From Nautilus pompilius (lineage: Eukaryota; Mollusca; Cephalopoda; Nautilida; Nautilidae): DNA of 64,000 nt. Numbering within the stretch: position 1 is the stretch's first letter; every line of letters starts with the position of its first letter. Shown here in pieces: positions 12,687 through 25,516 of this stretch. A program made the position numbers and the translations under genes. The DNA lies in assembly GCA_018389105.1 (NCBI GenBank), contig JACATO010000317.1, positions 2,885,001 through 2,949,000 on the forward strand, written 5' to 3'. The notes under the pieces were generated by a model, which searched no databases, was not told the origin of the DNA, and saw nothing but the letters and a program-made list of their open reading frames with translations.

Positions 12687-15187
12687 TAAGTTGTTAGAAA
12701 AATAACAGTTTCGCTCATTATAACATCACTATAGAAATCCGGAGAAGCAGATAGGTTGGCTTGGAATTTAATGCTGTCTGGGTTCGATCACAGCTTGATT
12801 CGTAAGACTCATTCACGAAAACAACAGTCGCCAATCCTAGATATTCTTGCAGTATTCCTGAAAAGTCCTGAAGAAGTATTTGCTGTATCTGAGGCGACAG
12901 ATGCTAGTTCATGTTCATGAAACAAGGTGGCCAGCATAGTTTGTTGGTTTTGCGGATTATAAGACTTGCAAGAAGTTGATAGTATGGTGACATAATATCT
13001 CGTTCTCCTCGTACTATAACACTTCTTCCGAACTGGCCAACCTAACGTAGGTATTTGCCTCTGTAGCGATACACTCTGTTGACAGTGGCTTTGTTCAGAA
13101 TAAAATAAGACTAATCATTAAAAAATATCATCCATTTACCCCATCTACTGGCACAGACTCACATATTTTTGTTTTAACAAACAGTGAGATTCACTCGAAA
13201 GATGCTTTTCTGCTGGTTTACTTGCTTTTTAAAGAAAAATACTTTAGTACTTTTTCTAATGTATTTCGTGCTACATAATCAATGCTCCGCTGTTGTTTGC
13301 TTTCTTTATTGAGAAAAGCTTTCCAAAGTAGCAATAAAAAACAATAAAACAAATTACCTTTTCCAAGTCTTGCAGGTTTAAACAGAAGAATTTAGATCTC
13401 CTTATTTAAAATTAAGCATTAAGATAAATAGTTTTACTGAATATTATAGTCCAGAAACGGACTTTAACAAATGTTCTATTACAGACTTTTATAAATATTC
13501 ACTCCGACAGTCGTTAGTCAGAAATAATCACATTTCTCAAACGTGTTTGCATGTTCACGTTATTTACTTGCATTGTTTTGTTGCACCTACGTAGTTAAAA
13601 ACATCAACACGTGCAAACACTTCAGTCTTTTATTTCAAATATGACATCGTTAGAACACTATAATCCTGATGGTAACCAATCGCTATTTGAGGGGCCCTCA
13701 AATCAATTATCAGTGCTGTTTTTAGTTAATTTTTCTATGAAAAATAAAAAAAATCTTCAAAATTATACGAATTTTGGTGTTTTAATCTTATTAAAAGTTC
13801 CGGAAAGTTCTCAGAAAATATTAATTTTTTTAATACCCTTAACGTTTTAGTGGACAATTTATTACCACTTATCCCTGTCGTCGTCTAGCCGTCTGTAGCG
13901 CCACGGCACAAAATCAGATGTACCCGGAATGATGTTCTGAGTTCTGCTCGTTTCAAAAACTTTGAACAGCAACTCGATCAGTGTAACGCCATTTCAGACC
14001 ATTCTTGGCAATTTTTCGAAACTATCCCGATTGAGCCAACAACAAGCTCAACGAGTCCTCTTCTTCTTTTGTTTTTTTTACGAACTATTTTCATTGTATT
14101 CCCTGTTTCGTAAACCCGATGTTAGTTCGCCAACTGACAGCTTTAAAGGATGCGACCATCATCCTTTCAAACTACACGACCGGACCTTTTCACATGAGAT
14201 TTCGTTATTACGGATTCGATGATTGACGGCTTTACTCTTTCTAGTATCGCTATCCAAAAATGTCTACAGCGAAACTGATCCAGATTCTTGATATGACATC
14301 TTTAAAAACTCCGTGTTTCAGCGCCATGCGATATAGTTAAATCGGCCACAGATTCATACAGCTTTATTTTGGTTGTTGATCTTATTTCATCCTGGTCCCG
14401 AACTCGTGTACAGAGTCGACTAGATGTGGCACTGGCAATTATCGGTCCCGATCAAATATTCTCACTAATGAGAACATCGTTCTTCTAGTTCGCTACCAGA
14501 ATACATAACTTACCAGAGTTCAGACACTTATTGTCGACATAAGGATTGGGTTCGATTCATACACGCCCATGAGGTGGCTGCTGCTCAAGTTCAGTCTTTC
14601 TCGGTCTAAAAAACAAGCCATAATTCGCGGTGGCTTTGGCGAAGTTAGAGATGAAAGTTAAGTTCACTATGTACTGCAACTGCGCGGTTGTCCACAAAAA
14701 AAAAAGTTCCGTTATCAGCGCATCATCTCTGACCTTCGTGGAAGAGTTTAAACAAAACAGAAGAGCCGCCCGGTTCTTGTAGTGAATTTCTGTTCTTTTT
14801 AGAACTCCATGCATGACTCTTTGTAGCAGTGTATCGAAAAGTAAACTAAATAACTAATGCGCAATAATTGACAGAATCCTGTTTAGACCCCATTACTAAT
14901 TTCATATCTGCTAAAGGCTATCTCACGAACGTTACCAGCCAAGCCGTCATGTATTCGGCTTTGGATATTAATGTATTTTAAGGGACAGTCAAGTTTCCGC
15001 AACAGATTGCCACAGCCTAAATCTGCTGACAGTACCAATCGCTTTTGGTATAGTCGATGGAAATCACATGCAAGTCCACATTTTTTTTACATTTTCCGCG
15101 CATATAGTTCACACGTGTATAAGCATGAGATTGCTGAAAATTCTATGCATAATTTCCAACTCTTGTGAAGTCACATAAGGTTTTTAA
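12687..15187. other. intergenic stretch, possible SINE scraps
   Basis: Mostly unassigned AT-rich DNA. Around 12740-12800 and 14540-14560 there are isolated B-box-like cores (GGGTTCGATCACAG and GGGTTCGATTCATA). They could be heads of decayed tRNA-derived SINEs, but no convincing A box or body was seen. No coding sequence was recognised. Confidence 0.3.
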
Positions 15188-15199
15188 ATGAAAAAATAT

Positions 15200-15640
15200 C
15201 TTCTCTCTCTCTCTGTAATGACGTCATCTCTCTCTGTAATGACGTCGCCTCTCTCTGTAATGACGTCATCTCTCTGTAATGACGTCGCCTCTCTCTCTGT
15301 AATGACGTCGTCTCTCTGTAATGACGTCATCTCTCTCTGCAATGACGTCGCCTGTCTCTGTAATGACGTCGCCTCTCTGTAATGACGTAATCTCTCTCTG
15401 TAATGACGTCATCTCTTTATGTAATGACGTCATCTCTCTCTGTAATGACGTCGTCTCTCTTTCTGTAATGACGTCGCCTCTCTCTGTAATGACGTCATCT
15501 CTCTGTAATGACGTCGCCTCTCTGTAATGACGTCATCTCTCTCTGTAATGACGTCATCTCTCTCTGTAATGACGTCGCCTCTCTCTGTAATGACGTCATC
15601 TCTCTCTGTAATGACGTCATCTCTCTCTGTAATGACGTCA
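15200..15640. repeat. Minisatellite of 21 CRE-containing units
   Basis: By hand count, 21 units each carry the core AATGACGT, separated by short CT-rich spacers; unit length is about 17-23 bp. Eleven units contain the full palindrome TGACGTCA, the consensus binding site for CREB/ATF bZIP factors. The others have TGACGTCG or similar half-site variants. Units with CAT and with CGCC after the core alternate in blocks, suggesting expansion by unequal exchange or slippage of multi-unit segments. Open frames through this array (MTSSLSVMTS-type) are repeat artefacts, not genes. Confidence 0.95.
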
Positions 15641-15665
15641 TCTCTCTCTCTCTCTCTCTCTTTCT

Positions 15666-15697
<32 letters not shown>
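15641..15697. repeat. (CT)n microsatellite
   Basis: A CT run with two small interruptions, directly continuous with the CRE minisatellite. The array spacers are the same CT sequence, so the array probably grew out of this tract. Confidence 0.95.
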
Positions 15698-18600
15698 CGC
15701 TTGAGTAACTTTTTTAATTGGTGGATTCACATTTCAGGCCACCGTTGTACGTGAATGCTGTTAAAATTATTTTTTTTGTTTTGTTTTCGCCGTTGATTCA
15801 TATTAAACAAAACCGCGCAACGCCTTCTCTGGTTACTACTACTGTCTAGCACTAAATTTTTACAGTGCGAGGCCACCAGGGTTAGATAATCGGTTTTCGT
15901 AAATTAATAAACAGAAAACGACCAGACAAACTTATTTTTCTTTATTCCTTAGCAGTAGAAATCAATTACCCCACTGTCAGTCCTTAATGTGCTTCGGGTA
16001 CTCGTCCACAAAAAAACTGACAGTTGTAGATCAGCCTAAGGTAACACGAGCTCGCAAAGACAAAAATAAACCTGAGACACGAGTTTAATTAAATAAGACA
16101 GCACGGCCAAAGCTACTAGGACCATCGCAGCGAGCGGCAGTCATCCTTGTGAAGAACTGTATGTTCTTATATGGAAAACACGGGGGCAGGTATTTTGAAT
16201 ACACACAGCCACACGTGCCCAGCACCCGTTTTCATATTTGAGATCGCTGTCTTAGAATAACCCGTCTAAAATCGCTCTGCCAAATAAACTGGTCAGCTTC
16301 TTTATAGGATTAACGTGTTTCGCACCAAGACTACAACGTGAATGATAAATCGCATGAAAAAGAATAGAAGTTTATGATAACTTTCTTTCACCTACTAACA
16401 ACTGTTTGTCATCGAAGCCTAGAAACCATTTAGTCCTAAAATTATATGTATTTTCTTAATTAAACCAATGAACAGGAATTCCAGAGGTCATCTAGTATTT
16501 CTGAATAATTAAAGATCGTTTTTTTACTTAAGCCATCCAAATAAGTAATTAACCCCCCCCAAAAAATTCTGCCATTACAACAAAAAAACATTTTTATGTG
16601 TATCTAGTGAGTGGAATAAGTTTACGATAACAACACAGCAATCTTGGGGCTGACATTTGGCCATAGTGACAGAGGCTTTTTTGACCAGTGAGTCATTTGC
16701 TTAAATGCTGCAGTTTCTGTCCATCATAAAACCTTAACGATTATTACTTGGAGTTTAAACGACATTTACTTATCATCTTTCACGTTTAACATTTTATAAA
16801 TAACGCATCGTGAAACGATTGTTTTATACGAAAGTCTCTGACTTGTCTAGTTTTTATATATCTTATACAGTTATTCTAAAAGCATTTGCTATTTTTTGAT
16901 TGATACAAAACTGTCCACTTTAAGACAAGCAAGTTATTGCAGTATTGTTTGGTGCAAAAGTAGAGACTTTCCCGCATGAGGTCCCTTTACAGATGGCTTA
17001 TTGTAGGTGCGAAATTTCTCAATGTTTGGCGTTGAAATATCGACTCAACAAACTCCTATTAATCACGAAATGAAATAGGTTTTACAGCTATGGTCCGAAG
17101 TTACCATATTACTGTAAAGTTATATTGCTGTTGGCGTCAGAGTTCTCTGTAGATTTTAATTGAATATTACAGCACGCTTTTCACGATTTGAAAATATAGA
17201 TTTATAGAGTTAACTTTTAAAATATTTTAAACTAAATCTGAAAAAAAAATTACTGCGGAGATTAGATGCCAGAGTAAATCATATCATCCACGTTTCTGTT
17301 TAAGAAAACGTCAGTTAAAGATTAGAAGAGTGAGCAGTAGCACCAACAAATCAATAAGTAATCTAATGCTAAGAGAAATACTCACTATAAAATTGTTTTT
17401 TGGCATTATTATATTACTGAATACTTTCACTATATATTGGAATATTTTATAATATACATTATATTCTATTAGTGTATCTACATGCCTGTCCGTTGAAACA
17501 TTTTCCAATGAAGCAAAAGCGTGATGAAGGTTCATGGAGATTTGTACGCACGCTATTTTGAGGTAAAACAAGCAGAAAGAGCCCTGATATTTTTTGACAC
17601 ATTTTGGAAGAGCATAGACCATTTTAAATCTTTAAGACAGGAATAAAACATCATAAGTTATAGAAAAACTGAGCTTTCACTGACTTTGTTTTCAGCTTTG
17701 TCAAATGCATCCGTTATAATTAATCAAAAAGAATACCAAAGCAAGACTCAAGAACGTATACAAGGTGGACAGTATACGAACCTATCCAACGATCCAAAAT
17801 CATATACTGAAAGTAGACCAATGACTGAAATTAAGTTTTGAAAAATATGATATCTAAATTAGCCAGATGCACATTTCGGTTTTATAGAGAACAATTGTAC
17901 ATGTTTGGTATTAAAATCATTCACAGGTACCCACACTCAGTTGTATTGGATCATCGTGACTTCTGACAAAACTCTTTAGAATATTCTAAACCTTAAAGTA
18001 GGAAGTAGTGTCTCTTACATTAGAAACTCTTATTTCATAGACTTCATTAAGATCCACACTGTCCAGTGTGTAGACAAGCTAGTCAACTTTGACGTAGAAA
18101 CTTTGTTCACTAATTTTCCAAATAACGAGTCAACAATAATGGGAAATAGGCATCAAAATAACACTAACTTGAAGAATAGAGAAATCCTAAGCATTAAGGC
18201 CATCATGAAATGAATTAACAATGTTTTGTTTAACTAAAACATAATTTCAATTCCAAGATTCCTTTTATAAAGAAACTGAAAAGATATTTAGGAACTCAGT
18301 TCGCTTCCTTATTCTTGAAAATATCTATTGGATATTTTTTTAAAAAATAAGCAGTAACAGCTGCAGATAAAAATCTAATAAATGGTTATGATACATAACT
18401 GGCACCCTCCCCATATGGGTATATAATAAAATAAATCTAGAACAGTTATTAGATAATCTAAAAAACACAATCACCAGCTGTCAGATTTACTATGAAGATG
18501 AAGCAATGATGAACTGCTTTCGTGGATGTTCTGGTTTCCAGGGAAAAAGGCAAAATGTTTACCAGTGTGTAGTGAAAGAAAAGTACTGGGAACTATTCCC

Positions 18601-18870
18601 TCCAGCGAGTCAAGAAATTGTGTCATGGAAAAGCAATACTTGATATTCAGCTTTGGGAGAAATGATTACCTTGCAGAGTCTGTCAGACAAGCAAATAAGC
18701 AAAAACAGCAACAACAAAAAAACCCGAAAATTTTTCCATTCCATTCATTAAAAAAAAAAAAAAAAGATTTTCAGCATCCAGGTTATCCACATAAGTAGTG
18801 CGCATTAAGAAATAAATGAACGCATCTCTCTCGAAAGCGAGGCTCGTCATCCACCAGAGATGCAATTTAC
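15698..18870. other. AT-rich intergenic stretch, nothing recognised
   Basis: No gene, RNA or mobile element recognised. A C homopolymer (16553-16560) and many A/T runs are present. Short open frames here lack domain resemblance. Confidence 0.4.
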
Positions 18871-19137
18871 CCTGACGCTTGTGGCTGTAGTAAGAAATAT
18901 ACATTAAAGCAGAGAACAACCACAAAACCAGGACGGAAATGCGCGAAAGACCAAGACCAGTTAGAAACGTCAGGATTAACGGCTCACGCGTGGTCGCGCA
19001 ATCGCCACGTGAGATGGATGGTACGACGTCGTTGATTGCGAGCAGCAGCAGCAGCACGTTATAAATAACAGAGGTTCCGAATGACTCTGAAAATCCAAGT
19101 ACACTGAGAAAACTCAGGGCAGTAAAAAATCTTGGTG
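18871..19137 (-). CDS. candidate exon of a multi-pass membrane protein, uncertain
   Basis: On the minus strand a 267-bp open block is framed by plausible splice sites. A pyrimidine-rich tract ending TTGGCAG precedes 19137, and CAGG followed by GTAAAT lies at 18871. Both borders have the same phase (phase 1), and the frame stays open between them. The encoded stretch has two clear hydrophobic segments (SVIYNVLLLLLAI and LILTFLTGLGLSRISVLVLWLF) separated by a short charged loop (SRGDCATTREP). It ends in a basic cytosolic-like sequence (YYSHKRQ). This resembles TM1-loop-TM2 of a seven-transmembrane receptor in layout only; I do not recognise the family. It is on the opposite strand to the receptor at 33-47 kb and so cannot be its missing exon. 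A chance open frame is quite possible. Confidence 0.25.
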
Positions 19138-19189
19138 CTGCCAATAAATGAGAGGAAAGGTTTAAATATTTTCAAAAACTCTGCCTAAC

Positions 19190-19290
19190 CGGGTGCGCGC
19201 AGTGGTGGAGTAGCCGGCTGAATCGATGGATCCGAAAAGATCAGGCAGCCAGCATTTCGCCAGACTGCTGTGGCTACCTGCATTATTCAC
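19190..19290 (+). mobile_element. possible tRNA-derived SINE fragment
   Basis: The string GCGCAGTGGTGGAGTAGCC resembles the A-box region of a tRNA-Ser-like SINE head. No B box at the right distance was found. Low certainty. Confidence 0.2.
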
Positions 19291-19534
19291 AAACAGAAAT
19301 AACTGTTTCTAATTTATATCAATGCACACCTAGAAGCCTTTCTCCTGACTGTGCCCCGATGGTGGCAGTAGAGGCAGATGCTCAAAACGCAGGTTCTCTA
19401 ATTAGTTCTTTTAACAAAGTGGTGGAGAAAATGCCATAAGAGTCGGGTTTCTGTGTGGAACTTGAATATCGAATTCTGATTTTTGTTTTGTTAGGAAATA
19501 TTTTGAAAAAAAAATCAAATCTTGCAATGCAAAG

Positions 19535-19852
19535 GGTTTCTTTGTCACAAATTACGTTTGGTGGAGATAACGAGAATAAAGCCTTTGTCACTAATAACGT
19601 TTGGTGGAGATAACGAGAATGAAGCCTTTGTCACTAATAACGTTTGGTGGAGATAACGAGAATGAAGCCTTTGTCACCAATAACGTTTGGTGGAGATAAC
19701 GAGAATAAAGCCTTTGTCACTAATAACGTTTGGTGGAGATAACGATAATAAAGCCTCTGTCACTAATAAAGTTTGGTGGAGATAACGAGAATAAAGCCTT
19801 TGTCACTAATAACGTTTGGTGCAGATAATAACGAGAATAGAGTCTTTGTTTA
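19535..19852. repeat. 43-bp minisatellite, about 7.5 units
   Basis: Seven head-to-tail units of 43 bp begin at 19556, 19599, 19642, 19685, 19728, 19771 and 19814. Each starts with GTTTGGTGGAGATAACGAGA, with one to three substitutions between units. The last unit carries a 3-bp insertion, and a degenerate half unit precedes the first. High similarity between units suggests recent amplification or homogenisation. No coding frame is maintained. Confidence 0.97.
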
Positions 19853-22079
19853 CTCTCAGCTCTTCTGTTAGACACGCGCCCTAGAAATTTTCTGTTAGAC
19901 GAAAAATGCGAAAAACTGTCAAAATGTTTTTAAAAAATCGCTATACAGGATTTTGTTGTTGCTGTTGTTTTTTATTTTGTTTTTGGTTTGTTTCAACGGC
20001 GTAATATTTTAACATGAAAATAAAGGGAAGAAACCGGATACAGCGGATTATGGCTGCGCAGATGCATCGATCAACTTTTTTCCCCAGGATTAATGCAAGA
20101 AAAGCAGTTTGGCAGCAGACATTTTTTTTTGTGTCAGAAGAAAAAAAAAAAAGAAAATCTCTTTACGTTCCCTGGCCTCATTCGTTCCATGGTAATAGCT
20201 GTTAGGCTGCCCCTTTAGCTTCTACACCCAGGACCTGACCTACCTGCGAGAGTGGAACTCGGTTTTATGGTAAGACTTCCAACTCTGCTTATGTTCAATT
20301 ATTAATTAAACAATGAATTGTCTTTTATTAAAACACTGATATTTAAAAACCAGGATAACCTGTATTTTTACTCGTTTCACGGTAGCTTTGTACACTATCC
20401 ACCTGTCGCCAGTCTTTTTTCCATACTTTATAATACGAATTTTAGTAGAGCCTGAGTTAACATAAATCTTTCACAGAAAACAGAGTAAAAGAGAAAATCC
20501 TAATAAATCAATTTATCTCGTTTACTGGACAATTTCACATAGCAGCGAGTTACTCGGAAGAAGGAAAAAAAAGGGGTTACGGGTACTGGATTTGCATTCA
20601 CAAGTTGTAATTTCGACAGGTTTCTTTTGAAATAATCTCTACTTCTATCCCCGCCCTTCGCTCGAGCTTAGAGTTGTTAAGGTTTCCCGGATTTTTCAAA
20701 CTTCGTTACTAATTATTATCCCTGACAGTTACTGCGTTGGCTTTCTGAAATATGTCGGCTGCAAATGATTGAATGCTTTACTAACAAATGAAGGTGTGTT
20801 TCTTCTATTTTTGTGACGGAATGAACAATATTAGATTTCTTTATGCTCTGAATATGGATGCGGAATATATTCTCAAGACCCATAAGTCTTTCTAATCAGG
20901 TATTAAATAATAAGATCATTTAAATTTAATTTTTAATATAAATCTTGGGAAATTCTCAATTATTTATCTAGAAAGTGACAGACAAGAATAATTTTAGATA
21001 AAGATGATGTCATAAACTGACGATGTTATTTATTTTAAAAAATTATTTGAAATTTATACTTTTATATTTTTGCAACAAATTTTTTAACCAATCAAATAAC
21101 TACATTCAATATTTTAATTTTTGGCGATTGACAGGCATCTTTTTTTAATGTTTTTCATTTTCACCATAACTTCATAATGAGGCAGTTTCTAGGACTACCA
21201 TTCCAAGGTAATACAGCAAATGGCCAACATCTCTCACCCTCACAGCTGTGAGATGTCCTTGAGATGTCTGGACAGGGGATCGTAGAAAAAATCACCCTTA
21301 TATCTGTCTGAAGGGTAATTTTCGTCGTATATGGAAAAAAAAAACAAAGGCGCTAGTAGAATTTCTCGGTATATTTATAAAATTTAAAACTATTAACTTA
21401 AAATGGTAGAAACCGATTGAGACCCAATTTTTACATTTTTATTGTAATCCTGGTATTTTATCTACTCTTTGCAAGCATTTTCTATTGCGTGACATTTATC
21501 CCATAGTCTCTACAACCAGACCGTTTCCTTTAGGTGCAGCCCCGCCTTTACTTACTTTTTGGCTGCTGTCTTTTCTGCTATTCCTGAGAAATTTGAGTTT
21601 GAAAGAAAGATTTGAAAATAACAAATATTTATAAACTGTCTGTGACAAATTATTTATTCCATTTCGATGGTCTGTCCCAGATCCAGTGTCCGACCGTCGA
21701 GGGCCAATATCTAAAACGGAAGCCCAGAGTCAGTCCTCACCCTTTTGTCAGCCACTGGTAAAGGGTGAAGAAGACCTGAGTTCATTGCATTTCGTTTATA
21801 AAGGTTCATTCGCAAAGCGAAACCGTATAACGATTTTTGTATAATAAATAAGTAGAAATGATAATTGATTTTTGATGAATTATGCGGTACTGGAGCGAAG
21901 TAATGAAGCGAAATAATTCTTTTTTTTTTAAGAAAAAGAAATTATTTAAATTTCAAATAAAAGCATTTTGTCAAAGAAAAGAAGAAAAATACCTGATGGC
22001 AAGTTAAACGCAAAATATAATGTAAATCGAAGTTAATGAGGGTTCTAGAAATTTTAAAAGATTAACTACTATTTTTGCT
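19853..22079. other. intergenic stretch, nothing recognised
   Basis: AT-rich, unassigned. A GC-richer patch at about 21665-21790 has no recognisable coding or RNA signal. Confidence 0.35.
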
Positions 22080-23395
22080 CTATGGCGTTTTTCTAATGTA
22101 AGTTACGGTACACTTCTGTGCAAAATTTTGTCATGGTTTTTATACAAATGAGGTATCTCTAAAGATAGCGGCACTTATCTGATAAATAATAAACAAAGTA
22201 ATTTCCAAAATTAAATAGTACATTGATAAATGCAATCAACTGACAATAAAGTATTATTATAAATTGTAATAAGTATTACATCAGGTTGTAATTAACTTTT
22301 GGCTTCTAAATCTTGTACACATGCTAAATGTAATGAAATATCTTTATAACACGTGTTATTCTATATGGTGTTTACAATGTCAACACCGAACAAAAGATCG
22401 TTTACAGTGGTCGATATACTGAACCAGAGAACCATTCTTATATGGGATTTAGATTAATTAGAAATTCAAATTGCAAATTTCGCGTAAATATTATTTTCAA
22501 ATATTTTTTTTTTATAAAGAAGGATGCTTTTTATCAGTTGTAATTGAAGCAGTGCGTCTCTAATATTTTGCACAACTATATATCTCGATTCTACACGCAT
22601 TCAGTTTGTCAGCCTCTGTATCTGTGTATTTACAAAGAATATCATAGGAAAGTTCATCTAAAATTTGCTTCACGTTATCATAGATTATATTTAGGTAGTT
22701 TTCTCAATTACCCCCAAGCATTTCCCAAATTTTCGCAAACGCCTGGCCATGTCGTTTGCCTTAGAACTCCCTAAACGTTTTTTTCTTCACTTTTTTTTAG
22801 CAAAATGGCGAAGCAACATCTGCGTGTTCGGCACGAAGCCCGGTGCAGGATTGTAAGCACCATAAATGTTTAGAAACAGTAGGTAGATGGCTTTGGCATC
22901 TGATTACAGGTGCGGGTAGCGAGCTTTGCTTAGATTTGTTCTTTGCATGGTTTCTAAAAGAATGGCAGTACTTTTGTTTGGGCCTCTCATACATAAATTA
23001 TGCAAAATTTATCATAACTGCATGAGAAATAAGTTCTTTTCACACCACAATAATTTCAAAAAGGAAAAAAAAATAATTCCGTTGTGTACAGAAATATCAT
23101 CGGATCGTAGAGAGAGAAATGGTTAGTGTTTCCGTCTTGTCTTTGGGGAGACTTTTTTCGGGTTTTTATATGTGATCTTTAAAAAAAAAAGTCTAGGCAT
23201 CCTGTCATGGTACCTGTTAATTGCTATCGATTTGAAATAAGTACCGCAGTCTATTTTTTATAGATACTTCGCTGCGTGTGACTAAAGTATCAGGAATTGC
23301 AACAAGGTCTTGTTCCTCCTATTTTCTCTTCTATCGGCGAACCTGAATGCATAACATAGATTAAATATGCTGGGGCGGTTCGTTATGTATTATGC
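22080..23395 (+). repeat. Dispersed repeat or segmental duplication, copy A (uninterrupted)
   Basis: This stretch is clearly homologous to 30405-32690 in the same orientation. Shared landmarks in the same order include ACACTTCTGTGCAAAA, GCGGCACTTATCT followed by AATAAATAATAA, CGAACAAAAGATC, GAACCATTCTTA, GATTCTACACGCA, TGTATTTACAA and TCGTTATGTATTA. Similarity is patchy, with many substitutions and small gaps, so the duplication is old. This copy lacks the mariner found in copy B. The sequence at 22219-22220 is the empty TA target site. Content unknown: no domain was recognised, and its open frames are not conserved in copy B. Confidence 0.8.
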
Positions 23396-25225
23396 CAACT
23401 ATTGGACCAACTCCCATATCTCCTTTAGGAAAAGGAAAGTAGCACGGGTCACATTATCGTTTAGGAGTGGGACTAGTTGTTACAGGGGTTAATTGTTATA
23501 ATGCAAAAAGTTTTCAATTAAACCTATAGATAAGATATTATTGGTGTTATAACATTTTAACCCAGTGACAACTATACCTGGTCTCCATTATTTTCTTGCC
23601 ATAAATACACTTCTGAAAATCTAGTAATTTCCTTTTATTTCTTAATTTCTCTTGGAGTAAATACTTAATAATGTATTTCAGTGTATATCAGAAGTATAGT
23701 TGTCTATTTTACTTTCCTTACTAGCATTCCAAAACGTAATCCAAGAAGGAGAGCAATATTTATATGTCCTTGCTAATTATTATATTTTATGGTGTTAGCA
23801 TTCAGGTTAAGTGTAAAAAAACAATTATAATAATAAACGTGGTATACATGTTGCGCAATAAATACCATGTGACAGACTTTCGCTTTAATTAAGTTTACTT
23901 TGTTCCAGTTGGTCAATTTTCTCTCAGACCATCGACGGAGACTACCTATATATTTGTTTAATTGTTTGTGCTTATCGAGTTTTATTTACAATTATATTTA
24001 TAACATTATTAAGCCAAAAATTGCTTCGATGTAAATACAGGATTTGTATTTTAAAAGATTCTGTTCCAGTATATATTTTATCTGATGTTACGAAGTGTAT
24101 GCTCTGTCTTCTGTATGGGTGTTTGATCAAAAGAACAAATATCACCAAAGGAAAACTGACTATTACCTTTTTCTATATGAAAAACATTCCTCAAGAGCAC
24201 TGTGTAAAGAAACGGGCAAGTGAGGTGTATATCACACCCTTTTCAGTGAAACTTCCCTTGTCGCTATTATTCTTTGTTAATAAACTGAAGTTATTGCAGC
24301 AACCTTCCGAATTTATCTTAAAAGGAAGATTAATTATCTTTCTAAGAGAGACGTTTTTTCCACTAATAACATTAAAAATTTTAACAGAATCATAATTTTA
24401 GTTGTTTTTCTGATGAATTGCGCAAGCGGCGTAATTCGACTCGAAATGTAGCTGTTGTTTTTTTTAATAATTATTAACAGTTGCTAAAAAATCTTTTGCT
24501 GTAAAATATGAACGCACATGATTAGAATTTATTTGCTTTCGTATAATTCTGTTCTTCAAGGCAGACAAGACCAGCTTAAATATATATATATATACAAAAC
24601 ATTACCAATCTATTTTATAGGAATTAATGGAATTTCTTACTTGAAAAGGAAGAAAATGGTCTTTTCTAATATACGTAACTGGTGTAGCACAGACAATACA
24701 TCCGTCTATGAGAGATACAGAAATTACCGCTTAGCATATTCCCTGACTATTCATTCGGTGTCGTGTCACATCAGCAGCTCGAAGAGCGCCAACAAAAAGT
24801 GCTGATTAAGATTCAGCAGTTTTACAGAACGCATGACCAACGGCCATTCTTCAGTTGTCCAGCATTGTCTGGCTGCCTTCTGTCTTCATACATGTTTTTC
24901 TGCAACCGCTGGTCGTCGAAAGATGGTTTTAATGTCAATGCACGTTAGGTAAGCACGTGTAGATTCTCATTCAGTTTTAGTTTTCTCTAACATAAACAGC
25001 TCTTCGAAAGTGTCTACATATTGTTTTTCCTCAAAGCATACATACTGGTATTTATAATTACGACCTATAAAAGTAATAATTAGCACAATTATTTACCTGT
25101 GTCTGTCTTTGAAATATGAACTTGAGGAGTCTCTAGATGGTTTTAAAGTATACAGTGCCATCATTCAGCTTTCATTTATTTGAAAAAAGGCAAATAAGAA
25201 TAATGTAATAAAATCAAACAAAATA
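23396..25225. other. intergenic stretch, nothing recognised
   Basis: AT-rich DNA with only chance-level open frames. No repeat or RNA gene recognised. Confidence 0.35.
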
Positions 25226-25226
25226 A

Positions 25227-25302
<76 letters not shown>
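25226..25302. repeat. (ATT)n microsatellite
   Basis: About 24 uninterrupted ATT trinucleotides. Confidence 0.98.
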
Positions 25303-25304
<2 letters not shown>

Positions 25305-25516
25305 AGCTTAAGTTTTATATTTGCTCATTAAGTTGTCTGCAGGATTATTAAGGACCACGACAAGCAACTTTTATTTTGACATTATGGCGTTATTTTAGAG
25401 TCTGGCTGAGCATGTTGAGCTGTGGATTATATTGAATGTGACTTATATGATGCTGCTGACGTCATATATCTGCTGCCTCTCGTGTTAACGGCTTTTATAC
25501 AAGAGTTAATCACAAT

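Noticed and set aside
15188-15754. Several overlapping open frames (MTSSLSVMTS-type repeats) in the CRE array
   Set aside because: They arise because the minisatellite unit lacks stops in several frames at once. Composition is pure repeat and no start context or conservation is suggested.
24021-24395. 124-codon + strand open frame
   Set aside because: Starts at a TTG rather than ATG, is AT-driven in composition and has no recognised motif.
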